64,000 nucleotides of DNA from positions 3,348,001 through 3,412,000 of the forward strand of contig NC_015145.1 of assembly GCF_000189535.1 (NCBI RefSeq). Reading direction: 5' to 3'. The notes beneath the pieces were generated by a model. That model was not told the DNA's origin. It saw nothing but the letters and a program-made list of their open reading frames with translations, and made no database searches. Positions 8,987-17,754 of the stretch are shown in pieces (position 1 is the stretch's first letter; every line of letters begins with the position of its first letter). Made by a program: the position numbers and the translations under genes. This stretch comes from Pseudarthrobacter phenanthrenivorans Sphe3. Its GTDB lineage: Bacteria > Actinomycetota > Actinomycetes > Actinomycetales > Micrococcaceae.

Positions 8987-8998
8987 TACCATCGTCGG

Positions 8999-11524
8999 AT
9001 GACCACGCAGCTTGACTTCGCGCGGGTTTCTTTCGCTGCCGATCTTGCGAGCTACGGAAACAGACCTGCCATCCTTGCCGACGGGCTGACCCTGACCTAC
9101 CGGGAACTCGCCGCCCGCGTCGACGCTTTTGCCCGGAAGCTGGGCACTGAACGGCGCCTTGTCGCCCTCGCGGCCTCGAACGACGTCGAGTCCCTGGTGG
9201 CATACCTGGGTGCCCTCGTGTCCGGGCACCCCCTGCTCCTCCTGCCCGAAGACAAGCCGGCAGCACTGGAATCCCTCGTGGCGGCCTACGACGCTGACGT
9301 GGTGGTCCGGTCGGCCAACGGCGAGTGCCTCCTGGACGAGCGCAGGCCGGGGACCGCGCATGAGCTCCACCCGGACCTCGCGCTCCTCCTGAGCACGTCA
9401 GGGTCAACCGGTTCCCCGAAGCTGGTGCGGCTGTCCCACGCCAACCTGCAGGCGAACGCCGAGTCCATCGCCACCTACCTCGGTATCACGCCTGAGGACC
9501 GGGCCGCCACAACCCTGCCCATGTCCTACTGCTACGGACTCTCGGTCATCAACAGCCACCTGCTCCGCGGCGCCGGGCTGGTCCTGACCGGCCTTTCCGT
9601 GGTGGATCCATGCTTCTGGGATGCGTTCCGGAGCGGAGGTGCCACCTCGTTCGCGGCCGTTCCCTACACGTTCGAATTGCTGGAACGCGTAGGCTTCGCG
9701 GACATGGATTTGCCCCGCCTCCGCTATGTCACCCAGGCCGGCGGGAAGCTTGCCCCGGAAGCTGTTCGCCACTATGCCGAACTGGGCAGCCGGCAGGGCT
9801 GGGACCTGTTCGTCATGTATGGCGCCACGGAGGCCACCGCACGGATGGCGTACCTCCCCCCGGACCTGGCCGCGGCCAACCCGGGCGCTATTGGCGTTCC
9901 GGTTCCCGGCGGATACTTCCGCATTGAGCCAGTGCCGGGCCTGGAGCACGGCGAACTGGTATACACGGGACCCAACGTGATGCTGGGCTATGCGGAGTCC
10001 CCGCAGGACCTGGCGCTGGGCCGGACCGTCACGGAACTCCGCACCGGAGACCTCGCCCGGAAGAACGCTGCAGGCCTTTACGAGGTCTGCGGGCGGCGCA
10101 GCCGGTTCGTCAAGATCGTGGGACTACGCGTTGACCTGGGACAGGTGGAACGCATCCTGGCGGACCTGGGCGTGAAGGCGGCCAGCGCCGGAACTGACCA
10201 GGGGCTGGTGGTCGCCGTCGAGGGGACCCAGGACACGCGGCTGCTCACCAAAGTCCTGGCCCAGGGCCTCGGTCTGCCGCGGGCCGCCGTCGAACTCCAT
10301 ACCGTGGACGAACTCCCCCGCCTGGCCACGGGCAAGGTGGACTACCCGGCCGTGGCAGCCCTGACAAAGAGGCAGGACAGCCAGGACGCGCCAAGGACCA
10401 CCACGCCTGAGACCATTGACGCCCGCCCCGATACTGTCCGCAGGATCTTCGAAGAGACCCTGGAGCAGCCCGAAATCGCCGACACCGACACCTTCGTTTC
10501 GCTCGGCGGCGATTCGCTCTCCTTTGTGGCAGCCTCGGTCCGGCTGGAGCAGGCGCTGGGCCACCTGCCGCCCGACTGGCACATCACTCCCGTCAAGAAC
10601 CTGAAGCCGAGGCCGGCCAGCAAACCGGCCAGGGACAGGGTTGCCCGGCTGCTTGCCCCGGTAGACACCAGCGTCGTCCTCCGGGCGGTGGGAATCTTCC
10701 TTATCGCCGGCACTCATATTGGCCTGCTCAGCTGGCAGGGCATGGCCCACGTGCTCATCGCGGCGGCCGGGTTCAACTTTGCCCGCTTCCAGCTCGCCGG
10801 CGAACGGCTGCCCCGCCTGCGCCGCCAGCTCACCAGCGTGGCCCGGATCGCGGTTCCCAGCATGGTGTTCATCGCCTTCGCCGACCTCATCACGGACCGC
10901 TACGGGCTGGTGAACATCCTCCTCCTGAACTCCATGCTGGGAGACGAGCAGGTGACCACACAGTGGCATTTCTGGTTCATCGAGGTGATGGTCTACATCC
11001 TGCTCGCCATGACGGCCCTGCTCTCCATCCCGTGGCTGCACCGCGCCGAGCGCCGGTTCCCCTTCGTTTTTCCGCTGATCCTGTTCGGCGGCGGGTTGCT
11101 GACCCGGTACGAGATCGTGGAACCCGGCGTCCCCTATACGGTCCCGGCCCTGTGGCTGTTCGCGCTCGGTTGGGCGGTGGCCCGCTCGCGCACACTGGCC
11201 CAGCGCTGCGTCGTCTCCGCCCTGGCCGTGCTCACCGTTCCGGGATTCTTCACGGACCCCACGCGCGACCTCACCGTGATGGCCGGAATCCTGCTGCTGG
11301 CCTGGCTGCCCACCCTGCCGGTGCCGCGGGCGCTGAGCCGGATTCTGGTCCTGCTGGCCAGCGCGTCCATGCATATCTACCTCGTGCACTGGCTGGTCTA
11401 CCCGCCGTTGACGGGGCTGGGCCTGCCGCTGGCGCTGGCCGCCTCGCTGGCGGCCGGGATTGCCTACTGGGCCCTCTGCAACAGGATCGCGGGGGCAGCG
11501 CAACGCCTGCTGGCGCGGAAGTAA
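8999..11524 (+). CDS. NRPS-like fusion: adenylation - carrier - acyltransferase-3 membrane domain
   Basis: This 841-residue polypeptide has three parts. Residues 1-440 form an adenylation domain (STSGSTGSPKLVRLSH, MYGATEAT, RTGDLAR, GLRVDLGQVE, LATGK). Residues 475-545 form a carrier domain whose Ser506 in LGGDSLS would carry phosphopantetheine. Residues 555-841 are a multi-helix acyltransferase-3/OafA-like domain (IAGTHIGLL, WFIEVMVYILL, MHIYLVHW). It should activate a carboxylic acid, hold it as a thioester and pass it across or at the membrane to an acceptor. The usual amino-binding Asp region is not evident, hinting at a non-amino acid. The gene follows an iron box and seems nearly leaderless, with no siderophore genes adjacent. 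Confidence 0.85.
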   Translation: MTTQLDFARVSFAADLASYGNRPAILADGLTLTYRELAARVDAFARKLGTERRLVALAASNDVESLVAYLGALVSGHPLLLLPEDKPAALESLVAAYDADVVVRSANGECLLDERRPGTAHELHPDLALLLSTSGSTGSPKLVRLSHANLQANAESIATYLGITPEDRAATTLPMSYCYGLSVINSHLLRGAGLVLTGLSVVDPCFWDAFRSGGATSFAAVPYTFELLERVGFADMDLPRLRYVTQAGGKLAPEAVRHYAELGSRQGWDLFVMYGATEATARMAYLPPDLAAANPGAIGVPVPGGYFRIEPVPGLEHGELVYTGPNVMLGYAESPQDLALGRTVTELRTGDLARKNAAGLYEVCGRRSRFVKIVGLRVDLGQVERILADLGVKAASAGTDQGLVVAVEGTQDTRLLTKVLAQGLGLPRAAVELHTVDELPRLATGKVDYPAVAALTKRQDSQDAPRTTTPETIDARPDTVRRIFEETLEQPEIADTDTFVSLGGDSLSFVAASVRLEQALGHLPPDWHITPVKNLKPRPASKPARDRVARLLAPVDTSVVLRAVGIFLIAGTHIGLLSWQGMAHVLIAAAGFNFARFQLAGERLPRLRRQLTSVARIAVPSMVFIAFADLITDRYGLVNILLLNSMLGDEQVTTQWHFWFIEVMVYILLAMTALLSIPWLHRAERRFPFVFPLILFGGGLLTRYEIVEPGVPYTVPALWLFALGWAVARSRTLAQRCVVSALAVLTVPGFFTDPTRDLTVMAGILLLAWLPTLPVPRALSRILVLLASASMHIYLVHWLVYPPLTGLGLPLALAASLAAGIAYWALCNRIAGAAQRLLARK

Positions 11525-11528
11525 GCGC

Positions 11529-11555
11529 ACGACGGCGGCCGCGTGCCGCCGTCGT
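11529..11555 (+). terminator. GC-rich hairpin after the adenylation-acyltransferase gene
   Basis: ACGACGGCGG and CCGCCGTCGT form a perfect 10-bp stem with a 7-base loop, five bases after the stop codon. There is no T-tract. The next gene has its own promoter-like motif at 11639, so this is a probable transcript end. Confidence 0.55.
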
Positions 11556-11638
11556 CCGCTCACCAGCGTCTTCGCCCGGCAGAGTCTCCCCCCGTCTGCC
11601 CGCCCAGACCCCGGGCAAAGGGACGGTGCCCCGGAAGC

Positions 11639-11655
11639 TAACCATGCTTACTATT
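11639..11655 (+). promoter_or_regulatory. Shared motif TAANNATGCTTNNTRTT, copy 1 (upstream of DUF2945 gene)
   Basis: The sequence TAACCATGCTTACTATT lies 61 bases upstream of the DUF2945 start codon. The same pattern occurs upstream of the HtrA-like gene (21889) and csbD (35600) at a similar distance. It may be a promoter for an alternative sigma factor or an activator site. Confidence 0.45.
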
Positions 11656-11716
11656 GTGGAGCAGTTGTTTTCCGTCCCGGGCGCGAGCGTTTCCGGGCCC
11701 ACTTGAAGGAGCAGGG

Positions 11717-11938
11717 ATGCCGCTACGCAAGGGAACGTCCGTGGAATGGAACACCCCGCAGGGCAAGACCCACGGCAAGATCGTGGAGAAGAAAACCAGC
11801 GACTTTGAACTGGACGGGAACACCCACCGGGCCAGCGGGGACGAACCGCAGTACGTGGTGGAATCCGCCAAGACCGGGGCACGGGCGGCACACAAGGCCT
11901 CTGCCCTGACCGAAGCCAGCCAGAACGAGAAGAAGTAG
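11717..11938 (+). CDS. DUF2945 / hypervirulence-associated TUDOR-like small protein
   Basis: This 73-residue protein starts at ATG 11717 behind AAGGAGCAGGG. The sequence matches the DUF2945 pattern: a KGTSVEWNTPQGKTHGKIVE beta-barrel start, then YVVESAKTGARAAHK and a polar tail. Family members are small cytosolic proteins of unclear function, often stress-associated. It is followed after 4 bases by the SQR-like flavoprotein gene. Its upstream motif is shared with an htrA-like gene and csbD, which supports a stress role. Confidence 0.85.
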   Translation: MPLRKGTSVEWNTPQGKTHGKIVEKKTSDFELDGNTHRASGDEPQYVVESAKTGARAAHKASALTEASQNEKK

Positions 11939-11942
11939 CACC

Positions 11943-13139
11943 ATGGCCGCGCAGCACGAGGTGGTCGTCATCGGCGGCGGCAACGCAGGGGTATCCCTGG
12001 CCGCCCGCCTGGAGCGCTACGGGGTGAAGGATGTCGCCATTGTCGAGCCCAAGGACCACCACTTCTACCAGCCGCTGTTCTCGCACATCGCCGGGGGACG
12101 GGCCCAGGCCCAGGAGGCCGTCCGCTCGCAGGAATCCGTGACGCCTTCCGGAGTCACCTGGATCCGGGACGCCGCGGTGGATGTGGACACCGACGCCAAC
12201 ACCGTAGCCCTGGCCTCAGGCTCCGCCGTGTCCTATGGCCAGCTGGTGGTCTGCCCCGGGCTGCAGTACGACTGGGACGCCGTGCCGGGGATGGCGGAAG
12301 CGGTTCATTCGCCCCACGGTACGTCGCATTACGAGTTCGAACTGGCGTCCAAGGCGTGGACCCTGCTGAGCGGCCTCACCTCCGGCACGGCCGTGTTCAC
12401 TATGCCCTCAGGTCCCATCAAATGCGGCGGCGCCAGCCAGAAACCTATGTACCTTGCCTGCGACTACTGGCGCGAACAGGGCGTGCTGGACAAGATCCGG
12501 GTGGTGATGGTCCAGCCCTATCCCACGGCGTTCGGGGTGCCGGAGGTGGACCGGGAGCTGGACCGGAAGATTGCGGAGTACGGCATCGAACTGTGGACCA
12601 ACAGCGAACTGGTGGCCGTGGACGCGGCCGGACAGGCAGCGACAATCCGGAACCTTGAGGCGGGCACGGAGGAAAGCCTGCACTACGACGTCCTCAACGC
12701 CGTCCCTCCCCAGTCCGCCCCTGACTGGCTCAAGGCAACCGACCTGCCGGCAGCGGGAGACGCCGGAGGTTTCGTGGAGGTTGACCGCCAGACGCTCCGG
12801 CACATCCGGTTCCAGAACGTCTGGTCGCTGGGAGACGCGGCCGGGACCACCAACTCCAAATCCGGGGGCGCCCTGCGGAAGCAGACCAAGGTCCTGGCCA
12901 GGAACCTGGTGGCCGCGCGGAAAGGCAAACCTCTGCGGGCCAAGTACAACGGCTACTCGGTATGCCCTTTCACGGTATCCCGGGACACTGTGGTGTTCGC
13001 GGAGTTCGACGACCGCTACCGGCCCATGCCCACCATCCCGCGGGTGCCCACGTGGAACGAGAGCAGGCTGTCCTGGTTGGTGGACCGGGACATTTTTCCG
13101 CAGGTTTACTGGAACATGATCCTCAAGGGCCGCGCCTGA
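11943..13139 (+). CDS. Sulfide:quinone oxidoreductase-like FAD/NAD(P)-binding protein
   Basis: This 398-residue flavoprotein has an N-terminal VVIGGGNAGVSLAA fold, DHHFYQPLFSH, and the type II (HMT2-like) SQR signature PSGPIKCGGASQKP. Cysteines in VCPGLQ, IKCGGA and SVCPFTV are candidates for the redox/persulfide pair. A second FAD-contacting segment is SLGDAAGTTNSKSGGA. SQRs oxidise sulfide and reduce membrane quinone, here menaquinone. It may instead be another quinone-linked oxidoreductase of the family. It starts 4 bases after the DUF2945 gene, so the two are co-transcribed. Confidence 0.8.
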   Translation: MAAQHEVVVIGGGNAGVSLAARLERYGVKDVAIVEPKDHHFYQPLFSHIAGGRAQAQEAVRSQESVTPSGVTWIRDAAVDVDTDANTVALASGSAVSYGQLVVCPGLQYDWDAVPGMAEAVHSPHGTSHYEFELASKAWTLLSGLTSGTAVFTMPSGPIKCGGASQKPMYLACDYWREQGVLDKIRVVMVQPYPTAFGVPEVDRELDRKIAEYGIELWTNSELVAVDAAGQAATIRNLEAGTEESLHYDVLNAVPPQSAPDWLKATDLPAAGDAGGFVEVDRQTLRHIRFQNVWSLGDAAGTTNSKSGGALRKQTKVLARNLVAARKGKPLRAKYNGYSVCPFTVSRDTVVFAEFDDRYRPMPTIPRVPTWNESRLSWLVDRDIFPQVYWNMILKGRA

Positions 13140-13197
13140 CCTGAGAGAGCATCCGGGGAAAACCCACATCGAGTGAGCGAGCGTCCGGGGGCTGGGT

Positions 13198-14352
13198 TTA
13201 ACCGCTGACGACGGCGGCCGTCGCCTCCGCGATGGCGCGTTCCTCGTCCGTGGGAACCACCAGGACGGGAATGGCGGACTGTGGGGTGGAAATGACCCGC
13301 GGCTCCTTGGACCGCTCAGTGTTCAGGCCGGCGTGGAGCTCGATGCCGAGCGCGCCCAGCCTGTCCGCCACCAGGGCGCGGAACTGGTGCGAGTTCTCGC
13401 CGATTCCGGCCGTGAACACGAGCGCTTTCGCCCCGCCGACGGCCACGTGGTACCCGCCGATGTACTTGGCAAGCCGGTAGGACGTGACCGCGAGCGCCAT
13501 GGCGGCCCTGGCGTCGCCGGACTCGGAAGCCTCCACCACGGAGCGCATGTCGTTGTTGCCGGCCAGGCCCTTGAGCCCGGATTCGCGGTTGAGCATGGTG
13601 TCGATGTCTTCCGGTGTCCAGCCTGCCCGGCCCAGGAACACGAGGATGGACGGGTCCAGGTCCCCGGAGCGGGTGCCCATCACCAGGCCTTCGAGCGGGG
13701 TGAAGCCCATGGAGGTGTCCACTGACTGGCCGCCCCTGATGGCCGTGACGGAGGCGCCGTTGCCCAGGTGGGCGATCACGCCGTCGAACTCCTCCACGGG
13801 GAGGTCCAGCAGCGCTGCGGCGCGGCGCGTGACGTACTCGTGGGAGGTGCCGTGGAAGCCGTAGCGGCGGATGCCGTGGTTGGTGTACAGCTCGTCCGGG
13901 ACGGCGTAGCGCCAGGCGTGCTCAGGGAGGGTGCGGTGGAAGGCGGTGTCGAAGACGGCCACCTGCGGCATGTCCGGCCACTTCTTGGTGATGGCCCGGA
14001 TGCCCAGCACGTTGGCCGGGTTGTGCAGCGGCGCCAGCGGGTTCAGCCGCTCGATGGCGCGCGTGATCTCGTTGTCGATCAGCACGGGCTCGGCGAAGCG
14101 CTCGCCGCCGTGCACCACCCGGTGCCCCACCGCGGCCAGCTCCAGGTCGCCCAGCTCCTGGTGGATGGCTGCTTCCACCTGCTCCAGGGCCTCCGCGTGG
14201 TCCCGCGGGCCCTCGATCTCGCCATCCCCGCCGCCGCCGTTGCCCATGCCGATCTTCTCGATCAGCCCCTCGGTCAGGACGCTCCCGGCTGCGACGTCGC
14301 GCACCTGGTACTTGAGCGAGGACGAGCCGGAGTTGATGACGAGCACGAGCAT
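13198..14352 (-). CDS. ackA: Acetate kinase
   Basis: This 384-residue enzyme interconverts acetyl phosphate plus ADP with acetate plus ATP. Signatures are the N-terminal LVLVINSGSSSLKYQ, GHRVVHGG, the catalytic-region AVFDTAFH, GYHVAVGG and the C-terminal FTAGIGENS. ATG 14352 follows AGGAGG. Its partner pta lies upstream on the same strand, but an unrelated plus-strand gene sits between them, so ackA needs its own promoter. Confidence 0.96.
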   Translation of the reverse strand: MLVLVINSGSSSLKYQVRDVAAGSVLTEGLIEKIGMGNGGGGDGEIEGPRDHAEALEQVEAAIHQELGDLELAAVGHRVVHGGERFAEPVLIDNEITRAIERLNPLAPLHNPANVLGIRAITKKWPDMPQVAVFDTAFHRTLPEHAWRYAVPDELYTNHGIRRYGFHGTSHEYVTRRAAALLDLPVEEFDGVIAHLGNGASVTAIRGGQSVDTSMGFTPLEGLVMGTRSGDLDPSILVFLGRAGWTPEDIDTMLNRESGLKGLAGNNDMRSVVEASESGDARAAMALAVTSYRLAKYIGGYHVAVGGAKALVFTAGIGENSHQFRALVADRLGALGIELHAGLNTERSKEPRVISTPQSAIPVLVVPTDEERAIAEATAAVVSG

Positions 14353-14489
14353 GCGGGGCCTCCTGAGCCTTGCTTCTGCAGTTCAAACCCCACTATAGGT
14401 GGGCGCGCCTGCCGTTTCCTTGCGGTGGGGGCCCGGCTGCGCCTAGAGTCGGGGCGGACAGGCTGGACCACGCGCGAGAGGACACTGCC

Positions 14490-14795
14490 ATGACGAACGA
14501 ACCAACGTCGATTGACGAGAATGATCCCACCAACACGGGATCCAGCAGCACCGCTCCCCTGAATGCCCAGGCGGATTCGGACACCGGGACCGGCTCCGGG
14601 ACCAAGGACCCCACCGGCGTCGAGGGCGCCAACCCGGCCCTGGATGACACCGGCAACCTCAAGGCCGCCGAAACCGGCGAAGCCCCTGAAGCCCCGGAGA
14701 ACACCGAGGACCTGGACCTCACCCCGCAGGGCCTTTCGGACGAACCCGCCAAGCAGGAGGACGACGAGAGCCTCGCCAAGCCGGACAACAGCTAA
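14490..14795 (+). CDS. Small acidic hydrophilic protein, function unknown
   Basis: This 101-residue protein starts at ATG 14490 after GAGAGGAC. It is rich in Asp, Glu, Thr, Ser, Pro and Gly with almost no hydrophobic clusters, so it should be disordered. There is no signal or membrane segment. A clear terminator follows 15 bases after the stop. The composition resembles the small acidic gene at 23078. Its position between pta and ackA, on the opposite strand, is unusual. Confidence 0.65.
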   Translation: MTNEPTSIDENDPTNTGSSSTAPLNAQADSDTGTGSGTKDPTGVEGANPALDDTGNLKAAETGEAPEAPENTEDLDLTPQGLSDEPAKQEDDESLAKPDNS

Positions 14796-14810
14796 GACCT
14801 GCACAAGGAC

Positions 14811-14850
14811 GACGGCGGCACCCACGCGGGTGCCGCCGTCGCCCTTTTTG
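14811..14850. terminator. Intrinsic terminator between convergent genes
   Basis: GACGGCGGCACCC and GGGTGCCGCCGTC form a perfect 13-bp stem with an ACGC loop, followed by GCCCTTTTTG. It ends the small acidic gene on the plus strand and could also serve the convergent pta gene. Confidence 0.85.
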
Positions 14851-14855
14851 TTGGC

Positions 14856-16934
14856 TCAGGAAGCGGGCGCCTGCGCCTGGATCGCAGTGATGGCCACCGT
14901 GTTCACGATGTCCTCGACGGTGCAGCCGCGCGAGAGGTCGTTGACCGGCTTGCGCAGCCCCTGCAGCACGGGTCCCACAGCCACGGCGCCCGAGCTCTGC
15001 TGCACCGCCTTGTACGTGTTGTTGCCGGTGTTCAGGTCTGGGAAGATGAACACCGTGGCCTGCCCGGCCACCGAGGACCCCGGCATTTTGGACTGCGCAA
15101 TCGAGGCGTCCACCGCGGCGTCGTACTGGATAGGCCCTTCGACGGCGAGGTCCGGGCGGCGCTGGCGCACCAGTTCGGTTGCCTGCCGCACCTCGTCCAC
15201 GGCTTCGCCGGAGCCGGAACCGCCCGTTGAGTAGGACAGCATGGCCACCCGCGGCTCCACGCCGAACTGTTCCGCGGTTTCAGCCGAGGCCAGGGCGATA
15301 TCCGCCAGCTGCTCCACGTTGGGATCGGGATTCACGGCGCAGTCCCCGTACACCAGCACCCGGTCCGGCATGAGCATCAGGAATACCGAGGACACGATCT
15401 TCACGCCGGGGCGGGTCTTCACGAACTCCAGGGCGGGCCGGATGGTGTGCGCCGTGGTGTGCGCCGCTCCCGAGACCATCCCGTCCACCACCCCCAGCTG
15501 GACCATCATGGTGCCGAAGTAGCTGACGTCCTGCATGATTTCCAGCGCCTTCGCCAGGTCCACGCCCTTGTGTGCCCTCAGCTCGGCATACTTTTCGGCG
15601 AACTTCTGCCGCAGGTCCGAGGTGGCCGGGTCCACGATGTTGATCCCGGTGAGGTCGATGCCGTTCGCTGAGGCGAGTTCGCGGACGTCAGGTTCCGGGC
15701 CCAGGACTGTCAGGTCGCAGACGTCGCGGCGGTGCAGGATTTCCGCCGCCCGGAGGATCCGCACGTCCGTGCCTTCGGGGAGAACCACGTGCCGGCGCTG
15801 CGAGCGGGCCCTTTCGATAAGGTCATGCAGGAAGCGCAGCGGCGTCATCCGCTCAGCCCGCGGCAGGTGAAGGCGTTCCACCAGCTCGGTCTCATCAACC
15901 CGCCGGGACCACAGGCCCAGGGCGGAGGCCACTTTGCGGCGGTGCCCGGACCAGATCTCGCTCCGGACCTCCGATACCCGGCGGGCCGTGGTGTACGTGT
16001 CCTCCTTGGCGGCGAACACGGGGAACGGCGCCTGCGCCAGGAGCGGGTAGATGTTGGCGTCCGGGGCGAGCCCGCCCGTGAGGATGAGCGCGGACGCCAC
16101 GGGAAACTCGGGCGAGAACGACGCCGCCAGGCAGGCCACCATCACGTCCGCGCGGTCCCCCGGCACGATGACCAGGGCACCGTCGTCGAGCACGTTCAGG
16201 AAGTTGCCAACGTTCATGGCCGCCACCTTGATGTCCTTCACGTCGCGCTCCATGTCCCGGCGCCCGGCGATCTGCCGCACGCCCAGCGCGGTGGCCACCT
16301 CGCCGGTGGTGGGGCGTGCGATCTCCTCCAGCTCAGGCAGGACGTATACGGGACGCTTGGAGGCGCCGGGCTTCACTTCCGCAGCGATGCCTTCCACGTC
16401 CTCCGGGTCCGCGCGGTTCACCAGGATGGCCAGCAGCGTGCAACGTTCAGCGGCGAGTTCCTTGCGGGCGACCTCGACAGCGGCGGCGGCCTCGGCAACA
16501 GTCAGTCCTTTGGCACCCACCACGGCCACCACGGGGGTGGCCAGGTTGTTGGCCAACCGGGCATTGAGGTCGAATTCGACGGCGGAGTCCTGGCCCACGA
16601 GGTCCGTCCCCTCCACGATCACCACGTCGCAGTGGCGTGAGATGTCAGCGAAGATCTCCACGCAGCGGGCGTCGATCTCGGCCCGGTTTCCCTCCGCCAG
16701 CAGGTTCCGGACTTCGGTGTAAGTCAGGCCGCCGCGGCACCGCTCATCCTCCAGCGCGAAGCGGGACTTCATCAGCGCCACCATGGGATCGGCCGCGGCA
16801 TCCGGGCCGTGGACCACCGGCTTGAAGAAGCCGATCCTGTCCGCGTGCCGGTGCAGGGTGTCCGCCAGACCCAGGGCCACGAGTGACTTGCCCGAGCCGG
16901 GGGTGGTTGCGCTGACATAGATGCCTTTGGCCAT
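14856..16934 (-). CDS. pta: Phosphate acetyltransferase (long form)
   Basis: This 692-residue enzyme interconverts acetyl-CoA and acetyl phosphate. The N-terminal P-loop ATPase-like domain (SATTPGSGKS near residues 7-16) and the middle DRTGG region are regulatory. The C-terminal third is the PTA catalytic domain (VVLPEGTDVRILRAAE, STGGSGSGEAVDEV, VFIFPDLNTGNNTYK). I chose ATG 16934 behind AAAGGGCGG; the frame extends upstream to 17204 but that part has no protein character. It works with AckA for acetate overflow and acetate use. Confidence 0.94.
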   Translation of the reverse strand: MAKGIYVSATTPGSGKSLVALGLADTLHRHADRIGFFKPVVHGPDAAADPMVALMKSRFALEDERCRGGLTYTEVRNLLAEGNRAEIDARCVEIFADISRHCDVVIVEGTDLVGQDSAVEFDLNARLANNLATPVVAVVGAKGLTVAEAAAAVEVARKELAAERCTLLAILVNRADPEDVEGIAAEVKPGASKRPVYVLPELEEIARPTTGEVATALGVRQIAGRRDMERDVKDIKVAAMNVGNFLNVLDDGALVIVPGDRADVMVACLAASFSPEFPVASALILTGGLAPDANIYPLLAQAPFPVFAAKEDTYTTARRVSEVRSEIWSGHRRKVASALGLWSRRVDETELVERLHLPRAERMTPLRFLHDLIERARSQRRHVVLPEGTDVRILRAAEILHRRDVCDLTVLGPEPDVRELASANGIDLTGINIVDPATSDLRQKFAEKYAELRAHKGVDLAKALEIMQDVSYFGTMMVQLGVVDGMVSGAAHTTAHTIRPALEFVKTRPGVKIVSSVFLMLMPDRVLVYGDCAVNPDPNVEQLADIALASAETAEQFGVEPRVAMLSYSTGGSGSGEAVDEVRQATELVRQRRPDLAVEGPIQYDAAVDASIAQSKMPGSSVAGQATVFIFPDLNTGNNTYKAVQQSSGAVAVGPVLQGLRKPVNDLSRGCTVEDIVNTVAITAIQAQAPAS

Positions 16935-17069
16935 GGTCCGCCCTTTGCTGTGCTGGTGCCGGTCCCTCCATCCTTGCACTTCGCGCCCCGCGGGATGGCA
17001 CTTCACCGCAATGTCCGCCGCCTTGTCCGCCGCTACGTGCCATCTCACGGTTAGGTGCGCGCCGCGACA

Positions 17070-17178
17070 GTGCGTTCCTGCCCAGTTGCTTTTCCCCACA
17101 CCGGGCGGCGCGCCGCGTACGACGGCGTGTCCCGGCCCCAGCACGCCGGCCCGCCGAAGTAAGTGGGCAGGAAGGCAC
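17070..17178. repeat. Inverted-repeat element B, copy 1 (109 bp)
   Basis: GTGCGTTCCTGCCCAGTT at the left end and AAGTGGGCAGGAAGGCAC at the right end are inverted at 16 of 18 positions. The 73-base interior is GC-rich. A second element with almost the same ends but a different interior is at 39263-39357, so this is a dispersed repeat and not a simple terminator. Confidence 0.75.
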
Positions 17179-17197
17179 GCCCCGGAGCCGCATCCCC

Positions 17198-17243
17198 TTG
17201 ACACCGGACCCCCTTATGGGATTACCTAATGAACATTCGGTAA
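17198..17243 (+). promoter_or_regulatory. paaIK promoter with PaaR-type operator (site 1)
   Basis: TTGACA (17198-17203) is a consensus -35. About 18 bases on, the -10 region is buried in a 22-bp near-palindrome at 17222-17243 (TTACC...GGTAA ends, 20 of 22 positions symmetric). The same 22-bp pattern occurs before the tetR gene, paaZ and the thiolase operon. It resembles the known PaaR motif of Corynebacterium (ACTNACCGNNCGNNCGGT core). Repressor binding would block RNA polymerase. Confidence 0.8.
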
Positions 17244-17265
17244 ATAAAGCTGGAGGCAATGACGC

Positions 17266-17748
17266 ATGGCTGAAACCGCCCTTTCCGGGCCCACACACCA
17301 GATACTCGAGAACGACTATGCCTCCGAGTGGATGGGAATCCAGGTCCTCGCCCTCAGCGACGGGCATGCCACCATCCGGATGACCCTCCGGCAGGAAATG
17401 CTCAACGGCTTCGGCATGGCCCATGGCGGAATGATCTTCGCCTTCGGTGACACCGCTTTCGCCCTCGCCTGCAACCCAGCGGTGCCGGTGCCAGGTGAGG
17501 AGAACAGCATCACCGTGGCCTCCGGCGTTGACATCAATTTCCTCAAGCCGGCCTTCCGCGGCCAAGTGCTCACCGCCGTCGCAGACCGCCGTTCCAGCGC
17601 CGGACGCAGCGGCCTGTACGACATCCAGATTTTCGCCACCGACGCGGAGACCCAGGCGTCCGCCGAGCCAGGCCAGCCCACCCCGAACCAGCCCGGCGAG
17701 CTCATTGCCGAGTTCCGCGGACGCAGCCGCACCATCCCCAAGAAGTAG
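17266..17748 (+). CDS. paaI: Phenylacetic acid degradation thioesterase PaaI (hotdog fold)
   Basis: This 160-residue hotdog-fold acyl-CoA thioesterase carries the family motif LNGFGMAHGGMIFAFGDTAF. PaaI releases CoA from dead-end hydroxyphenylacetyl-CoA species and so protects the pathway. GGAGG lies 9 bases before ATG 17266. The gene is 6 bases upstream of paaK and directly behind the PaaR-type operator, which confirms the assignment. A second hotdog thioesterase of the same regulon is at 26194. Confidence 0.9.
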   Translation: MAETALSGPTHQILENDYASEWMGIQVLALSDGHATIRMTLRQEMLNGFGMAHGGMIFAFGDTAFALACNPAVPVPGEENSITVASGVDINFLKPAFRGQVLTAVADRRSSAGRSGLYDIQIFATDAETQASAEPGQPTPNQPGELIAEFRGRSRTIPKK

Positions 17749-17754
17749 GAAACC

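Larger units (their letters stand above)
16935..17265. other. Intergenic region between pta and paaI
   Basis: This 331-base gap between divergent genes holds no credible gene. It contains inverted-repeat element B copy 1 (17070-17178), a TTGACA -35 (17198-17203) and the PaaR-type operator (17222-17243). The pta side shows no clear promoter hexamers. Confidence 0.6.

Noticed and set aside
13150..13197. Possible hairpin between the SQR-like gene and ackA
   Set aside because: Only AAACCCA/TGGGTTT pair over a long loop; too weak to call a terminator.
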